Shown here piece after piece: positions 32,701-43,992 of a stretch of DNA of 64,000 nucleotides. Made by a program: the position numbers and the translations under genes. Within the stretch, counting starts at the first letter, position 1. Each line of letters starts with the position of its first letter. The notes under the pieces were generated by a model. The model was not told the DNA's origin. It was given only the letters and a program-made list of their open reading frames with translations, and did no database searches. This DNA comes from Arcuatula senhousia (lineage: Eukaryota > Mollusca > Bivalvia > Mytilida > Mytilidae), in the NCBI GenBank assembly GCA_963971305.1, contig OZ020307.1, positions 9,685,501-9,749,500 of the forward strand, read 5' to 3'.

Positions 32701-33138
32701 CGGTTTATTTTATCATTTTTTTTGTAAATTTGTTTTGTTGTTTAATATATTTTTATAGAAAAGATTTTACATGGTTAATTCTTACAACAATTCTTTAATG
32801 TTTGAGATTAACCAAAATTTAGAAAGTTTTCATTTTAAATTTTCGTTTAAGTTTCACTTCTCTACTAAATAATTTTATTAAAGGAAATTTTCATGCTTAT
32901 GCCTAGAAGAGGCAGTTTATTCTGACAAATTCATTAGAAGGTAAAAGGTAGTTCGGAAAATATACCACCTCTCATTCATATAGTAGTGATCACTATAAAT
33001 ATACATGAAACTTATACTGATCGGTAATATATAGGTCTTGTATGATAATCGAAATTTTAGTAACAAGAACATGTATTTAATATTTATTTCGTCTAAAGAC
33101 ACAAAATATGTGTTAAACTATGATTTATCTATCATAAT

Positions 33139-33225
33139 TCCGGGCATTTCGGTATTTTTATTGGGCATTTCGGTATTTCAAAGGCATTTCGGTAATTACA
33201 GGCATTTCGGTAATTCGATGTACCC
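33139..33225 (+). repeat. MULE right TIR and subterminal repeat array
   Basis: Four GGCATTTCGGTA words run up to the terminal CGATGTACCC, inverse to the left end. The target duplication 33226-33234 follows directly. Confidence 0.8.
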
Positions 33226-34336
33226 GATAATTAGTCCTTCCGTGCAAACCATTGCACCACAGGGGCTTACTTATCGTTTTCTGTGTATAAGACTTTATTC
33301 CCTTCTACAAACCACTGGTACAACAGGGGTTCACCTGCCGTTTTCTGTGTATGTTTAGTACCCCCGTGCAAACTATCGGCACCACAGGGGTTTAATATTG
33401 TTTCCTGTGTATTAGAAGTTGACATTTACCTGGTTGAATGGGTTCTAGAACACCTTCTTTTAACGAAAATCAACCCCTTTGGTCCGCCAGAGTCTATTGA
33501 ACATTGAAGTGCGAAAATGTTAATAAAATACCCTTTCTAATCAAAAACATATAAAAACAATAAACTGTAGCTGAGAAAATCATATCGAATTAATTATTGT
33601 CTCAGACTGTAGGAATCTTTTTTTTTGTCAAGTTGCAAATAATTATTTAGTTAATTGTTTTTCCAACACTTCAAAAACGGAAAAAAGTGGGAACTAAAAC
33701 TCTTTAGACACATTTTTAATTTGGGTACTAGTATTACACAAACCATGCACAAACACGATGTAGCATCACGCTTTGGCTGATTGATAATTGCAAGAGAAAG
33801 GTAGTCAATGAAGTGAACAGGTGATATTGACACCTGCTGATTAATTATACCGTATACTAATTAAGAAATTATTAAAAGATGTGCCGGTCGAAATTCTTAA
33901 AATCGAGCTGTGGTGGGTGTGTCTAAAGCTGATTGAGTGCTGCAAGGAAATCTTTGATTGGAGGAGCACCTTAATTGATCTATGATATCTGTCAATTATA
34001 CCTGTAATTAACCAACGGGGCGTGGCAGATCGTCCAAAAGGTTAATGATTTTAATTGACACCTGTGTATTCATCAAGAACTGAATTTATTGTGTTAAATA
34101 TTTGAAAAAGGATTGAAAACTAGGGCTACTGTGTCAATAAATGTTTCAGAATATTTACTATTTGGAATTATATTTAATTATTTTAAAACAATTTAAGGTT
34201 TAAGTAAACTATTATCTTGCTAAACGCGGGATTAAAAAAATTATTAATGCCAAATTATTCATATTTCAAATCATTATTATGATCGACAACATCGGTCTTA
34301 TGTTACAAATATCGTTAATTGGTTCATGTATTTATC

Positions 34337-34364
34337 ATTGGAGATGTGACGTCACATCTCCAAT
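34337..34364. promoter_or_regulatory. 28-bp CRE palindrome, copy II
   Basis: The sequence appears identical to 15967-15994, centred on TGACGTCA. It is intact although neighbouring bases differ between the two element copies. Confidence 0.6.
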
Positions 34365-34551
34365 TGAGCTATCCCATAATTCATCATTGTTCATAACATG
34401 GACGCGCCCATATGGTCTTGTGTATTGGAATAAAATTACGAATATCTTTCTTAATATATCGTTTTCAATGCCCAAACCCGGCATGATGCCTACTCTCATT
34501 ATAATAAATGAAATAAACTAATAACTCAAAAATCACGAACTTACACTTTAA

Positions 34552-36304
34552 TGTGGACCGAGACCAGGTCTATGGATATGATTTTCTCAGATGTGGACAA
34601 GTCAACACCTTTCTCTATAGACACTTTTATCTTTTTATATCATGCATAAAAGTTCATTTGATACTAGTTAGCTGCAATAAATGATGAAGCTCCTGTGACA
34701 TTTTTGATTGGATGGAGTAACAAAGCGGTCCCATTAATTACTCGTTATGGAGCAAATTCAAATTTTATGTTCAGCTTTCACGAAAGCAACTGAAATGTAA
34801 GATGATCCTTGGATGGATGCTTTTTTCAATATCAATGCCAAAAACCGGTCCAGACAGAAGATTGATAGCCATTTTCACTATTTTGATCCTGAACTTTACT
34901 GTAAAGTTCAAGATAAAAAAAAATTCTGTGTTTAAAATAAAATAGATATGAATCGTCCATAATAAATCAAACAGAACATGTTATTATTTTGAAATCGTAA
35001 CATCGCCGCACGTGAGTCTTTCGGGAATGGGATGGTATAATTTTTAAAAGCTTTACTTTTCGTGAGGGACAAAAAATGAAAATTCTTGCAATCTGATTGA
35101 ATTCATAGGCGTTTGGGTCCAGGATTCTATTTTATTATAAACAAAGCGTACAACGACGTGAAATAGTATAGAGAAGAGATGACAATTTTTAAATACACTT
35201 AATTTTTAAATAAAATCCTGGACCCATACGCCTGTGATTGAAATTGGTCACAATAAACAAATTATATTCTGTTAACTTATCGGCAATTATCGACAGCGGG
35301 TGTCAAATTTGGACAGGAAATTACCTTTAACCTAAGCCTTTAACAGGTAATTACTCGTCTCAAATTCACCTAATTTCCGTAGAATTTCCCTTGTTTATTC
35401 TGCTATCTTTCTGCTATTAAACGGTAGTAAATTAAAATGTATTTAATGACAATTTAATTATTGTCTAATTTTCAAACTGACTACTTTAAACGGTATTTTT
35501 TCAAAATTATTATACCATGTTTCAACAGAGAATTTTTTACAATATCCCACCTGTATACAGGTATACAAAATAATGCGTAGACCTTGTTATTTTGAACTTA
35601 TCGGGAGAGACCAATCTCTTTAGTTTAATTATCTCAGGTTTATAACACTAAATATTTATAAAATTCACTATCAAAGTATAAATTGTTACAGGGAATGTGT
35701 GACATTAGGGATTACGTTAATCCCTAGAAATTCAGGGATTACGTGTAATCGCTAAATCACTTGGGGATTACATATGTAATTCCTATAATTATATAGTTGG
35801 GTTTTTTTCAGGGATGACACGAAATCCCTGATATTTTTTTCAACATTTTTACACGTTTTCCCTGACCCCAAAATGACTTCAAATGAACCCTTTTCTATAT
35901 TGTTCATAATTCCGAACAAAGATCTACTATTAATTGTTCCTTTTCTTTTTTTTTTTTCGTATACCGTTAAATTTCTTGCTCCAAAAATACCGTTTTACAA
36001 AGGCCTCTAGTTTTCGAGCTGAATGTCTACCCTGGGGAACAGCAGTTTTTCGGTAGTTTGGTATAGTTTAATACCTAAACTCTCAAAGTTACCATGTTAT
36101 ACCGGAGGGCGGGACAAAGAGTGTCCAAAAAGGCTTTTGAGTGCACCCATTTTGACAGACTTAATTAACATAAACTAATATTTGAAACAATTTCTTTTCA
36201 GAGTTATGAAAATACTTGTGTCATAGCCATTTCAGTCATTTCATTTTACCAGAATTAAATAAGTTAAATAAGTTTATAAATCACAATATCAATCTTTATG
36301 AATT
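34552..36304. other. No gene recognised
   Basis: The stretch contains a short inverted repeat (35104-35236) and a cluster of GGGATTACGT / GGGATTACAT words at 35700-35790, alternating with AATCCC. No exon or RNA gene is visible. Confidence 0.6.
35104..35236. mobile_element. Possible mini-MITE, about 133 bp
   Basis: CATAGGCGTTTGGGTCCAGG...ATTCTATTTTATT at the left is inverted as AAATAAAATCCTGGACCCATACGCCTGTG at the right. The arms are about 30 bp. No clear target duplication was found. Confidence 0.5.
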
Positions 36305-39300
36305 AGGGTCTAAAGAAAACCAGAAAAACTCTTACTAAACCGTCGAGAAGCAGACTGGATCGAAAACGATGCAAAGTTATTAAAAAACTGGTACAGTAAA
36401 ATCGGAGAATAACAAAACAGTCGGGCGATAAGGTGTTAATACTGGGAGAATCTTTCCACAAAGGAATTTTCAAGCACTTTAGGAGGGCGTACATCATTGA
36501 AATATATAAAGTAAAACAAGGCCGGAGATGAACACGACGGGCCTGATAAAATGAATATAAAATGATGTGAAGAAAAAAAAAAAATACATACAGGTTTTTA
36601 CTATATAAATCATTCAATTTACTTATTATATATTATCAAATATAGAAGTCAAAAGTCAAAAGTCGAAAGCGAAAGCAAAGCAAAGTAAGAGTTAGGAGCT
36701 ATGGCAATTCAGATGCTCCATATGGCCATTTCGAGAATTTATCTCATCTTCAGTGAAGCTAGGATCTAAAGTGTTGGAAGTCCAAATTGAATTTTGAATG
36801 ACAAATCAATGACGTACGCCCTCCTTTGATGGACAATGTGCATCTCGCTCGTGCGAGTTTTGATTTTTCCAGCCACCAAATCTAGCTTCCGCATGAATAG
36901 CTCAAGTGATCGTGTGGAAGCCCACAGATGCGACTGGAATAAAAATCAATAAACTAGGGTCTAAAGAAAACCAGAAAAACTCTTACTAAACCGTCGAGAA
37001 GCAGACTGGATCGAAAACGATGCAAAGTTATTAAAAAACTGGTACAGTAAAATCGGAGAATAACAAAACAGTCGGGCGATAAGGTGTTAATACTGGGAGA
37101 ATCTTTCCACAAAGGAATTTTCAAGCACTTTAGGAGGGCGTACATCATTGAAATATATAAAGTAAAACAAGGCCGGAGATGAACACGACGGGCCTGATAA
37201 AATGAATATAAAATGATGTGAAGAAAAAAAAAAAATACATACAGGTTTTTACTATATAAATCATTCAATTTACTTATTATATATTATCAAATATAGAAGT
37301 CAAAAGTCAAAAGTCGAAAGCGAAAGCAAAGCAAAGTAAGAGTTAGGAGCTATGGCAATTCAGATGCTCCATATGGCCATTTCGAGAATTTATCTCATCT
37401 TCAGTGAAGCTAGGATCTAAAGTGTTGGAAGTCCAAATTGAATTTTGAATGACAAATCAATGACGTACGCCCTCCTTTGATGGACAATGTGCATCTCGCT
37501 CGTGCGAGTTTTGATTTTTCCAGCCACCAAATCTGGCTTCCGCATGAATAGCTCAAGTGATCGTGTGGAAGCCCACAGATGCGACTGGAATAAAAATCAA
37601 TAAACTAGGGTCTAAAGAAAACCAGAAAAACTCTTACTAAACCGTCGAGAAGCAGACTGGATCGAAAACGATGCAAAGTTATTAAAAAACTGGTACAGTA
37701 AAATCGGAGAATAACAAAACAGTCGGGCGATAAGGTGTTAATACTGGGAGAATCTTTCCACAAAGGAATTTTCAAGCACTTTAGGAGGGCGTACATCATT
37801 GAAATATATAAAGTAAAACAAGGCCGGAGATGAACACGACGGGCCTGATAAAATGAATATAAAATGATGTGAAGAAAAAAAAAAATACATACAGGTTTTT
37901 ACTATATAAATCATTCAATTTACTTATTATATATTATCAAATATAGAAGTCAAAAGTCAAAAGTCGAAAGCGAAAGCAAAGCAAAGTAAGAGTTAGGAGC
38001 TATGGCAATTCAGATGCTCCATATGGCCATTTCGAGAATTTATCTCATCTTCAGTGAAGCTAGGATCTAAAGTGTTGGAAGTCCAAATTGAATTTTGAAT
38101 GACAAATCAATGACGTACGCCCTCCTTTGATGGACAATGTGCATCTCGCTCGTGCGAGTTTTGATTTTTCCAGCCACCAAATCTGGCTTCCGCATGAATA
38201 GCTCAAGTGATCGTGTGGAAGCCCACAGATGCGACTGGAATAAAAATCAATAAACTAGGGTCTAAAGAAAACCAGAAAAACTCTTACTAAACCGTCGAGA
38301 AGCAGACTGGATCGAAAACGATGCAAAGTTATTAAAAAACTGGTACAGTAAAATCGGAGAATAACAAAACAGTCGGGCGATAAGGTGTTAATACTGGGAG
38401 AATCTTTCCACAAAGGAATTTTCAAGCACTTTAGGAGGGCGTACATCATTGAAATATATAAAGTAAAACAAGGCCGGAGATGAACACGACGGGCCTGATA
38501 AAATGAATATAAAATGATGTGAAGAAAAAAAAATACATACAGGTTTTTACTATATAAATCATTCAATTTACTTATTATATATTATCAAATATAGAAGTCA
38601 AAAGTCAAAAGTCGAAAGCGAAAGCAAAGCAAAGTAAGAGTTAGGAGCTATGGCAATTCAGATGCTCCATATGGCCATTTCGAGAATTTATCTCATCTTC
38701 AGTGAAGCTAGGATCTAAAGTGTTGGAAGTCCAAATTGAATTTTGAATGACAAATCAATGACGTACGCCCTCCTTTGATGGACAATGTGCATCTCGCTCG
38801 TGCGAGTTTTGATTTTTCCAGCCACCAAATCTGGCTTCCGCATGAATAGCTCAAGTGATCGTGTGGAAGCCCACAGATGCGACTGGAATAAAAATCAATA
38901 AACTAGGGTCTAAAGAAAACCAGAAAAACTCTTACTAAACCGTCGAGAAGCAGACTGGATCGAAAACGATGCAAAGTTATTAAAAAACTGGTACAGTAAA
39001 ATCGGAGAATAACAAAACAGTCGGGCGATAAGGTGTTAATACTGGGAGAATCTTTCCACAAAGGAATTTTCAAGCACTTTAGGAGGGCGTACATCATTGA
39101 AATATATAAAGTAAAACAAGGCCGGAGATGAACACGACGGGCCTGATAAAATGAATATAAAATGATGTGAAGAAAAAAAAAATACATACAGGTTTTTACT
39201 ATATAAATCATTCAATTTACTTATTATATATTATCAAATATAGAAGTCAAAAGTCAAAAGTCGAAAGCGAAAGCAAAGCAAAGTAAGAGTTAGGAGCTAT

Positions 39301-40158
39301 GGCAATTCAGATGCTCCATATGGCCATTTCGAGAATTTATCTCATCTTCAGTGAAGCTAGGATCTAAAGTGTTGGAAGTCCAAATTGAATTTTGAATGAC
39401 AAATCAATGACGTACGCCCTCCTTTGATGGACAATGTGCATCTCGCTCGTGCGAGTTTTGATTTTTCCAGCCACCAAATCTGGCTTCCGCATGAATAGCT
39501 CAAGTGATCGTGTGGAAGCCCACAGATGCGACTGGAATAAAAATCAATAAACTAGGGTCTAAAGAAAACCAGAAAAACTCTTACTAAACCGTCGAGAAGC
39601 AGACTGGATCGAAAACGATGCAAAGTTATTAAAAAACTGGTACAGTAAAATCGGAGAATAACAAAACAGTCGGGCGATAAGGTGTTAATACTGGGAGAAT
39701 CTTTCCACAAAGGAATTTTCAAGCACTTTAGGAGGGCGTACATCATTGAAATATATAAAGTAAAACAAGGCCGGAGATGAACACGACGGGCCTGATAAAA
39801 TGAATATAAAATGATGTGAAGAAAAAAAAAATACATACAGGTTTTTACTATATAAATCATTCAATTTACTTATTATATATTATCAAATATAGAAGTCAAA
39901 AGTCAAAAGTCGAAAGCGAAAGCAAAGCAAAGTAAGAGTTAGGAGCTATGGCAATTCAGATGCTCCATATGGCCATTTCGAGAATTTATCTCATCTTCAG
40001 TGAAGCTAGGATCTAAAGTGTTGGAAGTCCAAATTGAATTTTGAATGACAAATCAATGACGTACGCCCTCCTTTGATGGACAATGTGCATCTCGCTCGTG
40101 CGAGTTTTGATTTTTCCAGCCACCAAATCTGGCTTCCGCATGAATAGCTCAAGTGATC
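36305..40158. repeat. Six-copy tandem array of a 648-651 bp unit
   Basis: Unit starts (AGGGTCTAAAGAAAACC) are at 36305, 36956, 37607, 38257, 38905 and 39554. The last unit is cut at about 40158. Copies look identical except for one A/G change (TCTAGCTTCC in copy 1, TCTGGCTTCC in the rest) and the length of one A-run, which is 12, 12, 11, 9, 10 and 10. The A-run alone accounts for the different unit lengths. Each unit has an inverted pair of GGAGGGCGTAC(A/G)TCATTGA about 330 bp apart and a CTCGC-TCGT-GCGAG hairpin before a T-rich stretch. A repeated minus-strand open frame of about 100 codons is low in complexity and I do not call it a gene. Near identity means very recent amplification or homogenisation. 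Confidence 0.9.
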
Positions 40159-40312
40159 AAGTGATATTCATAATCTTTATGAATAATATAATAAGATCAA
40201 TTAACCAACCTAAAATATAACATTTAAATTTACATCATATGAAGATTGGCAAAAAATGTTGAAAGAACATTTTGAAGTCATATTTTAAGAGAGTAATGTT
40301 TAATTTTCAATA
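40159..40312. other. Short unique flank of the 650-bp array
   Basis: AATCTTTATGAAT occurs both just before the array (36290-36303) and just after it (about 40173-40186), so the array may be bounded by a short direct repeat. Confidence 0.45.
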
Positions 40313-42146
40313 CAAGAGGCTCCCAGGAGCCTGAATCGCTCAACTGACATATGTGCCTCAAGTATTGGGTATTTGGCAAAATCTATTTGACATTGCAAGG
40401 GTCATAAGTTGAATAAGAGGGTCATCTGACAATATGGTTTAACTTAATGTAGCAATGATTGCACAGAGTACTATTTTAGCAATTGAAACTTTTTAATAGT
40501 TTTCTTTCCTTCAGCATCCTAAGAGGAATAACTCCTAAATGAACAGTATTTTATCCTCAGGAACTTGATATTAAGGACACTACGGATTCTAGGAAGTCTG
40601 CTTCATATTAAGATCTACATCTTGAAATTGAATCTCAAGCAAAACTTTCAACAAAGCTCTATGACAAACGTGATGACTTCAACTTTCCAATCGTTAACTT
40701 TCCCTTCTTGTGTAGCAACATTCCGTCCGCTCCAGCTTATGGAGTTTACGTATCTCAATTGATTCGTTACTCCAGAGCGTGCAGGACTTACATCGATTTC
40801 CTTAGCAGAGCGGCACGTCTGGCGCAAACATTGCTCATACAGGGTTATGATGCTCCTCGGTTGCTGTCTTCACTCAAGAAATTTAAGGAAGACATCATGT
40901 ACTTATAGACAAATATGGGATTTCGATCTCTCAAATGAGTGCAGATGTTGGTTTGTCATAGGGTTTTGTTTTGTCTTCCTTTACCGGATTTGACACACAA
41001 TGAATCGACTGTTGGCAACGCGACGGGTGTGCTATAGCAAGCAGGAACTGGGCACCTGAGTTCACTCTCGTTTCGACTTGAGTTCGCGTTGTTGATTGAC
41101 ATTTATTTAGTTATTTTGTGTTTCCATGTTTTACGTGTTGTCTGTTTTGTCCCGTTCTTTTTGGTGTTAACAGGTTTTGTCTCTGTCCCTTTGGACTTTT
41201 GACATTCGGATACCCCATTGGTACCTCTGCTTCTTGACGTTATTTTATATTTTGTAGATCATGATGTGCTTAACTATATGCAATTTACATTTCTTAAATA
41301 TCTCATATTATAGGTTTTAAGATACTGAGCTTAAATTCATTTTTGTAAGTGCAAAATTCATAAAAAATGGGCAATAACTCTTTAATGGGTTGTTGGATCT
41401 TCTTCTAAATTTCAGGGCTGGTTGATCATGAGGTGTTAGTTTACTCCAATGTTCTATTTTAGCCACAGCGGCCATGTTTTACAACCAATCAAAAATACCC
41501 ACATCAGTTCTATATAAAAAATGCTTATAAATAACCATAATAAGTTTGGTTTCAATTGTACTTATGATGTCAGAGGACTTAAAATTTTCAATGTAATCAG
41601 GAAATGCTGTGAAAATAATTAATTTTGGTGTTCTAAGGGGAATAACCCCTTAAAGTCCTATATATTTTGTAGATCTTGATGTGCTTATCATAATGCAATT
41701 TAAATTTCTCAAATATCTTATATACCGGGTAGTTTATAAGATATTGAGCTTAATAGGTGCAAAATGAGCAAAAAATTCACAAAAAGGGCAATAACCCCTA
41801 CATGGATTGTTAGATCTTCTTCAAAATTTCAGGGTAGGTAGATCTTGCCAGAATTTCTATATCTGTAGCCATTTTTTGAGTATTTTGCAAAAAAAAATGC
41901 ATTTTACCCCTATGTTCTATTTTTAGCCACGGCGGACATGTTTTACGACGAATAAAAGATCCCCACTTCAGTTCTAAGCACCGAACGCTAATGAACAACC
42001 ATATCAAGTTTGGTTGTCATTTGACTTATGGTGTCAGAGGAGTTAACGTTTTAAAAAGTTTACGGACAACGGACGATAGACTACAGACAGACGACGGAAG
42101 GCAAGTGATGACAATAGCTCACCTGACCCTTCGGGTCAGGTGAGCT
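40313..42146. repeat. Hairpin-ended tandem-core element (same class as 7315-13873) with nested RT remnant
   Basis: It opens ACAAGAGGCTCCCAGGAGCC...GCTCAACTGAC. It closes with a GACGACGG tract and a perfect 31-bp hairpin (42116-42146: 14-bp stem, TTC loop) followed by AAAA. Two diverged core units carry TAGATCATGATGTGCTTA / TAGATCTTGATGTGCTTAT and AGCCAC(A/G)GCGG(C/A)CATGTTTTAC. The core is interrupted by a retroelement fragment at about 40559-41240. Confidence 0.7.
40559..40908 (+). pseudogene. C-terminal fragment of a reverse-transcriptase element ORF
   Basis: The frame reads ELDIKDTTDSRKSASY, an in-frame TAA, then DLHLEIES, LYDKRDDFNFPIVNFPF, SNIPSAPAYGVYVSQLIRYS and ends at TAG 40906-40908. 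This is a peptide string I know from the extreme C-terminus of a widespread family of animal retroelement polyproteins, downstream of the RT core. One stop and truncation make it dead. A non-coding tail of about 330 bp follows (to about 41240), containing TTACCGGATTTGACACAC and GTTGGCAACGCGAC, and is shared with 43145-43290. Confidence 0.7.
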
Positions 42147-42511
42147 AAAAACGGTGAGAGATACTATCAATTTGTCCCTAACTATTTCTACCCATTGATC
42201 CAAATCAACTGAATTGCTCGAGTCTAAGCAAAATTTTAAGGATGCGTATTTTCATATCAGAATGAAATGATGCACTTAATGTCTGACTGATGGGTATTTA
42301 TAGTCGCGACTAGGGGAAAGCCCCTCTGCGTCGACTTTAATACCTAAACAGGTATAGACTCGCTATGTGCCATGGGTCGTCCAGCCCATGACACACCACC
42401 GCCAGTGTTAGCTGCTCCAGAGTATCCTTTGTTATCGCTGGAGCAGGGCCCGTCTTCCACCACGGGGAGGTACTGGTCGGAATTCTGGAAGAATGACTTA
42501 ATGTCGGCATA
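42147..42511. other. No gene; probable retroelement remnant
   Basis: The stretch lies between a hairpin-ended element and a MITE. A segment near 42350-42440 (TATGTGCCATGGGTC, CCAGCCCATGACAC) is shared with the minus strand at about 18435-18500. No intact frame is visible. Confidence 0.45.
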
Positions 42512-43034
42512 GACCTGTATATTAAATAGATTTGCAAATTGGTGAAATCTCACAATATCTCATGCAAATAAACGAGATTTCGTACAAAATAAACAATTTG
42601 AAAAGTACAACTTTATACTGTAATATCTCAAAAACTATTAAAGATTTTTACACGATTCTTTTTTACAGACATTCTTAAATGTTTTGAGATTTTACCTGTG
42701 TTAAAATAATTTTTATAACCTTTGGCACTTTAGAGGAGTTTCAAAAGAGCCCATACTACCCTTGTTTTCATGAAAATACGATATTTTACAAATTTTTTGT
42801 TAAGTTTTCACTTTAAATTGTCACAAAAAGTTTATTTCTCAACCAAATTAAATGAAATTTTCACACAGATATTCCTTAATCTGTTCTCTCTTTAATACAA
42901 TTTATTCTGATTAATTCCATAAAAAGGCATAAAAGTAGTTTGAAAAATAAACCAACTCTCGTTTATCAACCAGTGATATTTTCACACATACACTGGACAA
43001 TTAACAAGTTGCAAATCTATTTAATATACAGGTC
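42512..43034. mobile_element. MITE with perfect 26-bp TIRs and TA duplication
   Basis: GACCTGTATATTAAATAGAT-TTGCAA at 42512-42537 is exactly inverted at 43009-43034. TA lies on both sides (42510-42511 and 43035-43036). It is 523 bp long and has no ORF. It sits at the left edge of a retroelement remnant. The TA target suggests a Tc1/mariner-type source. Confidence 0.82.
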
Positions 43035-43290
43035 TATGATGTCGGTATTAAACTGAACAATTCTCGATTTTGGTGACTTTCTCTATCTTACATATCATCG
43101 GGAACTTGAGATTAAGGACACTACGGATTCTATGAAGTCTGCTTTACCGGATTTGACACACTGATTTGACTGTTGGCAATGCGACAGGTGTGCTATAGCA
43201 AGCAGGAACTGCTTACTCTTCCTGAGCACCTGAGTTCACTCTCGTTCGACTTGAGTTCGCGTTGTTGATTGATATTCAGTTATTTTTGTA
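43035..43290 (+). pseudogene. Second RT-element 3' remnant with internal deletion
   Basis: KLNNSRF, then GDFLYLTYHRELEIKDTTDS and MKSA can be read with a frame break. The same family's C-terminus is at 40559. The sequence then jumps from AAGTCTGCT straight to TTACCGGATTTGACACAC, leaving out about 370 bp present in the first copy, and ends in the shared tail (GAGTTCGCGTTGTTGATTGA). Confidence 0.6.
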
Positions 43291-43789
43291 TTTCTGTATA
43301 CGAATATTCAGCTTTCTTCATAATGTCTTTTTGATAATTTCCTACTCAAAATTAAAGTAATGGTGCTCTGTTTTCTCTTCTTACCTTGATGGTTATTAGT
43401 TTTACCTACCTGATTTAAAATATACCCTTTTGTAACAATAATTCTGATTGGATTATCGGTTTGCAACAAATTATTTCATTCATCAAAAATGATGCCCATA
43501 AACGTCCTAATTTAACTGTTTCTCTTTTCAAATATAAGATTAACATCAATATTGATTAAATAGTTGAAAAATAAACTAAAATACGACACCAAGAAATGCG
43601 AAAAACTCTTATTTGCCATATAAACTTCACCCAATACGATTTATCCTTGCATAGGGGTTGAAGCAAAAGAAACCCTTTGTTTCGGTTAAAAATAAATAAA
43701 TAGCGAACGATTTTTACATTTTAATTATAAGAAACAAATAATGTATAAGTCTTGCATGTGTTTACAGGATTTTTAATAAGAAAATATTC
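43291..43789. other. No gene recognised (BPTF upstream region)
   Basis: AT-rich sequence with no repeat or exon that I can identify. Confidence 0.5.
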
Positions 43790-43992
43790 CTGAAGCGAGA
43801 AAAAAGAATGGCGCCCAAGTTTGTTAGTAAATTGTAAGTCACGTGATTAGCAATTTACGAAAATGGCGGCTTATGAAAGTTTTCAACATGGGTTTCAAAA
43901 TGGTCTTATACTCTTACAGTAATGGTGTAGCTCTCTTATTTAGCGTTGTTCACGTTCATTATATGGTGTCATAGCTTGTATTGGGGTGGAAA
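43790..43992 (+). promoter_or_regulatory. Probable BPTF promoter/5'UTR
   Basis: A CACGTG E-box lies at 43840-43845 and AAAATGGCGG, a YY1-type motif often placed near start sites of TATA-less housekeeping genes, at 43860-43869. No TATA box is evident. The ATG inside the YY1 motif opens only a short frame, so 43993 is the better start. Confidence 0.5.

Larger units (their letters stand above)
27367..33225 (+). mobile_element. Mutator-like DNA transposon (MULE), 5.86 kb, with PHD-transposase and NADAR remnant
   Basis: The ends are near-perfect inverted repeats. Left is CGGTACTTCGAATTACCGAA and right (inverse) is GGGTACATCGAATTACCGAA, both followed by ATGCC. Each end continues into three more copies of an ATTACCGAAATGCC word, giving a subterminal array of about 85 bp. 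Flanking 9-bp duplications prove transposition into the TTAA element. Inside, left to right, are a NADAR-domain pseudogene, a spliced gene for a PHD finger joined to a MULE-type transposase (with one frameshift), and two small tandem duplications. The frameshift suggests this copy is no longer autonomous. Confidence 0.88.
26854..34551. mobile_element. TTAA-flanked element, copy II, split by a MULE
   Basis: The left arm (26854-27366) and right arm (33226-34551) match copy I at 14419-16181 nearly base for base, apart from small indels. The ends are again TTAA-AGTGTAAGTTCGCG and its inverse before TTAA (34548-34551). Subtracting the insert (27367-33225) leaves about 1.8 kb, the size of copy I. 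The match continues across the insertion point, where copy I reads GATAATTAG once and copy II has it on both sides of the insert. Confidence 0.85.

Noticed and set aside
36303..39860. Repeated minus-strand open frame of about 100 codons in each 650-bp unit
   Set aside because: It is Phe/Leu-rich with no domain. It crosses the poly-A run and its reading start changes with A-run length (truncated to 64 codons in copy 3). It is a by-product of the repeat.
42337..42553. Two overlapping minus-strand frames next to the MITE
   Set aside because: They extend into the MITE TIR and show no conserved domain. The shared fragment with 18435-18500 reads better on the other strand.
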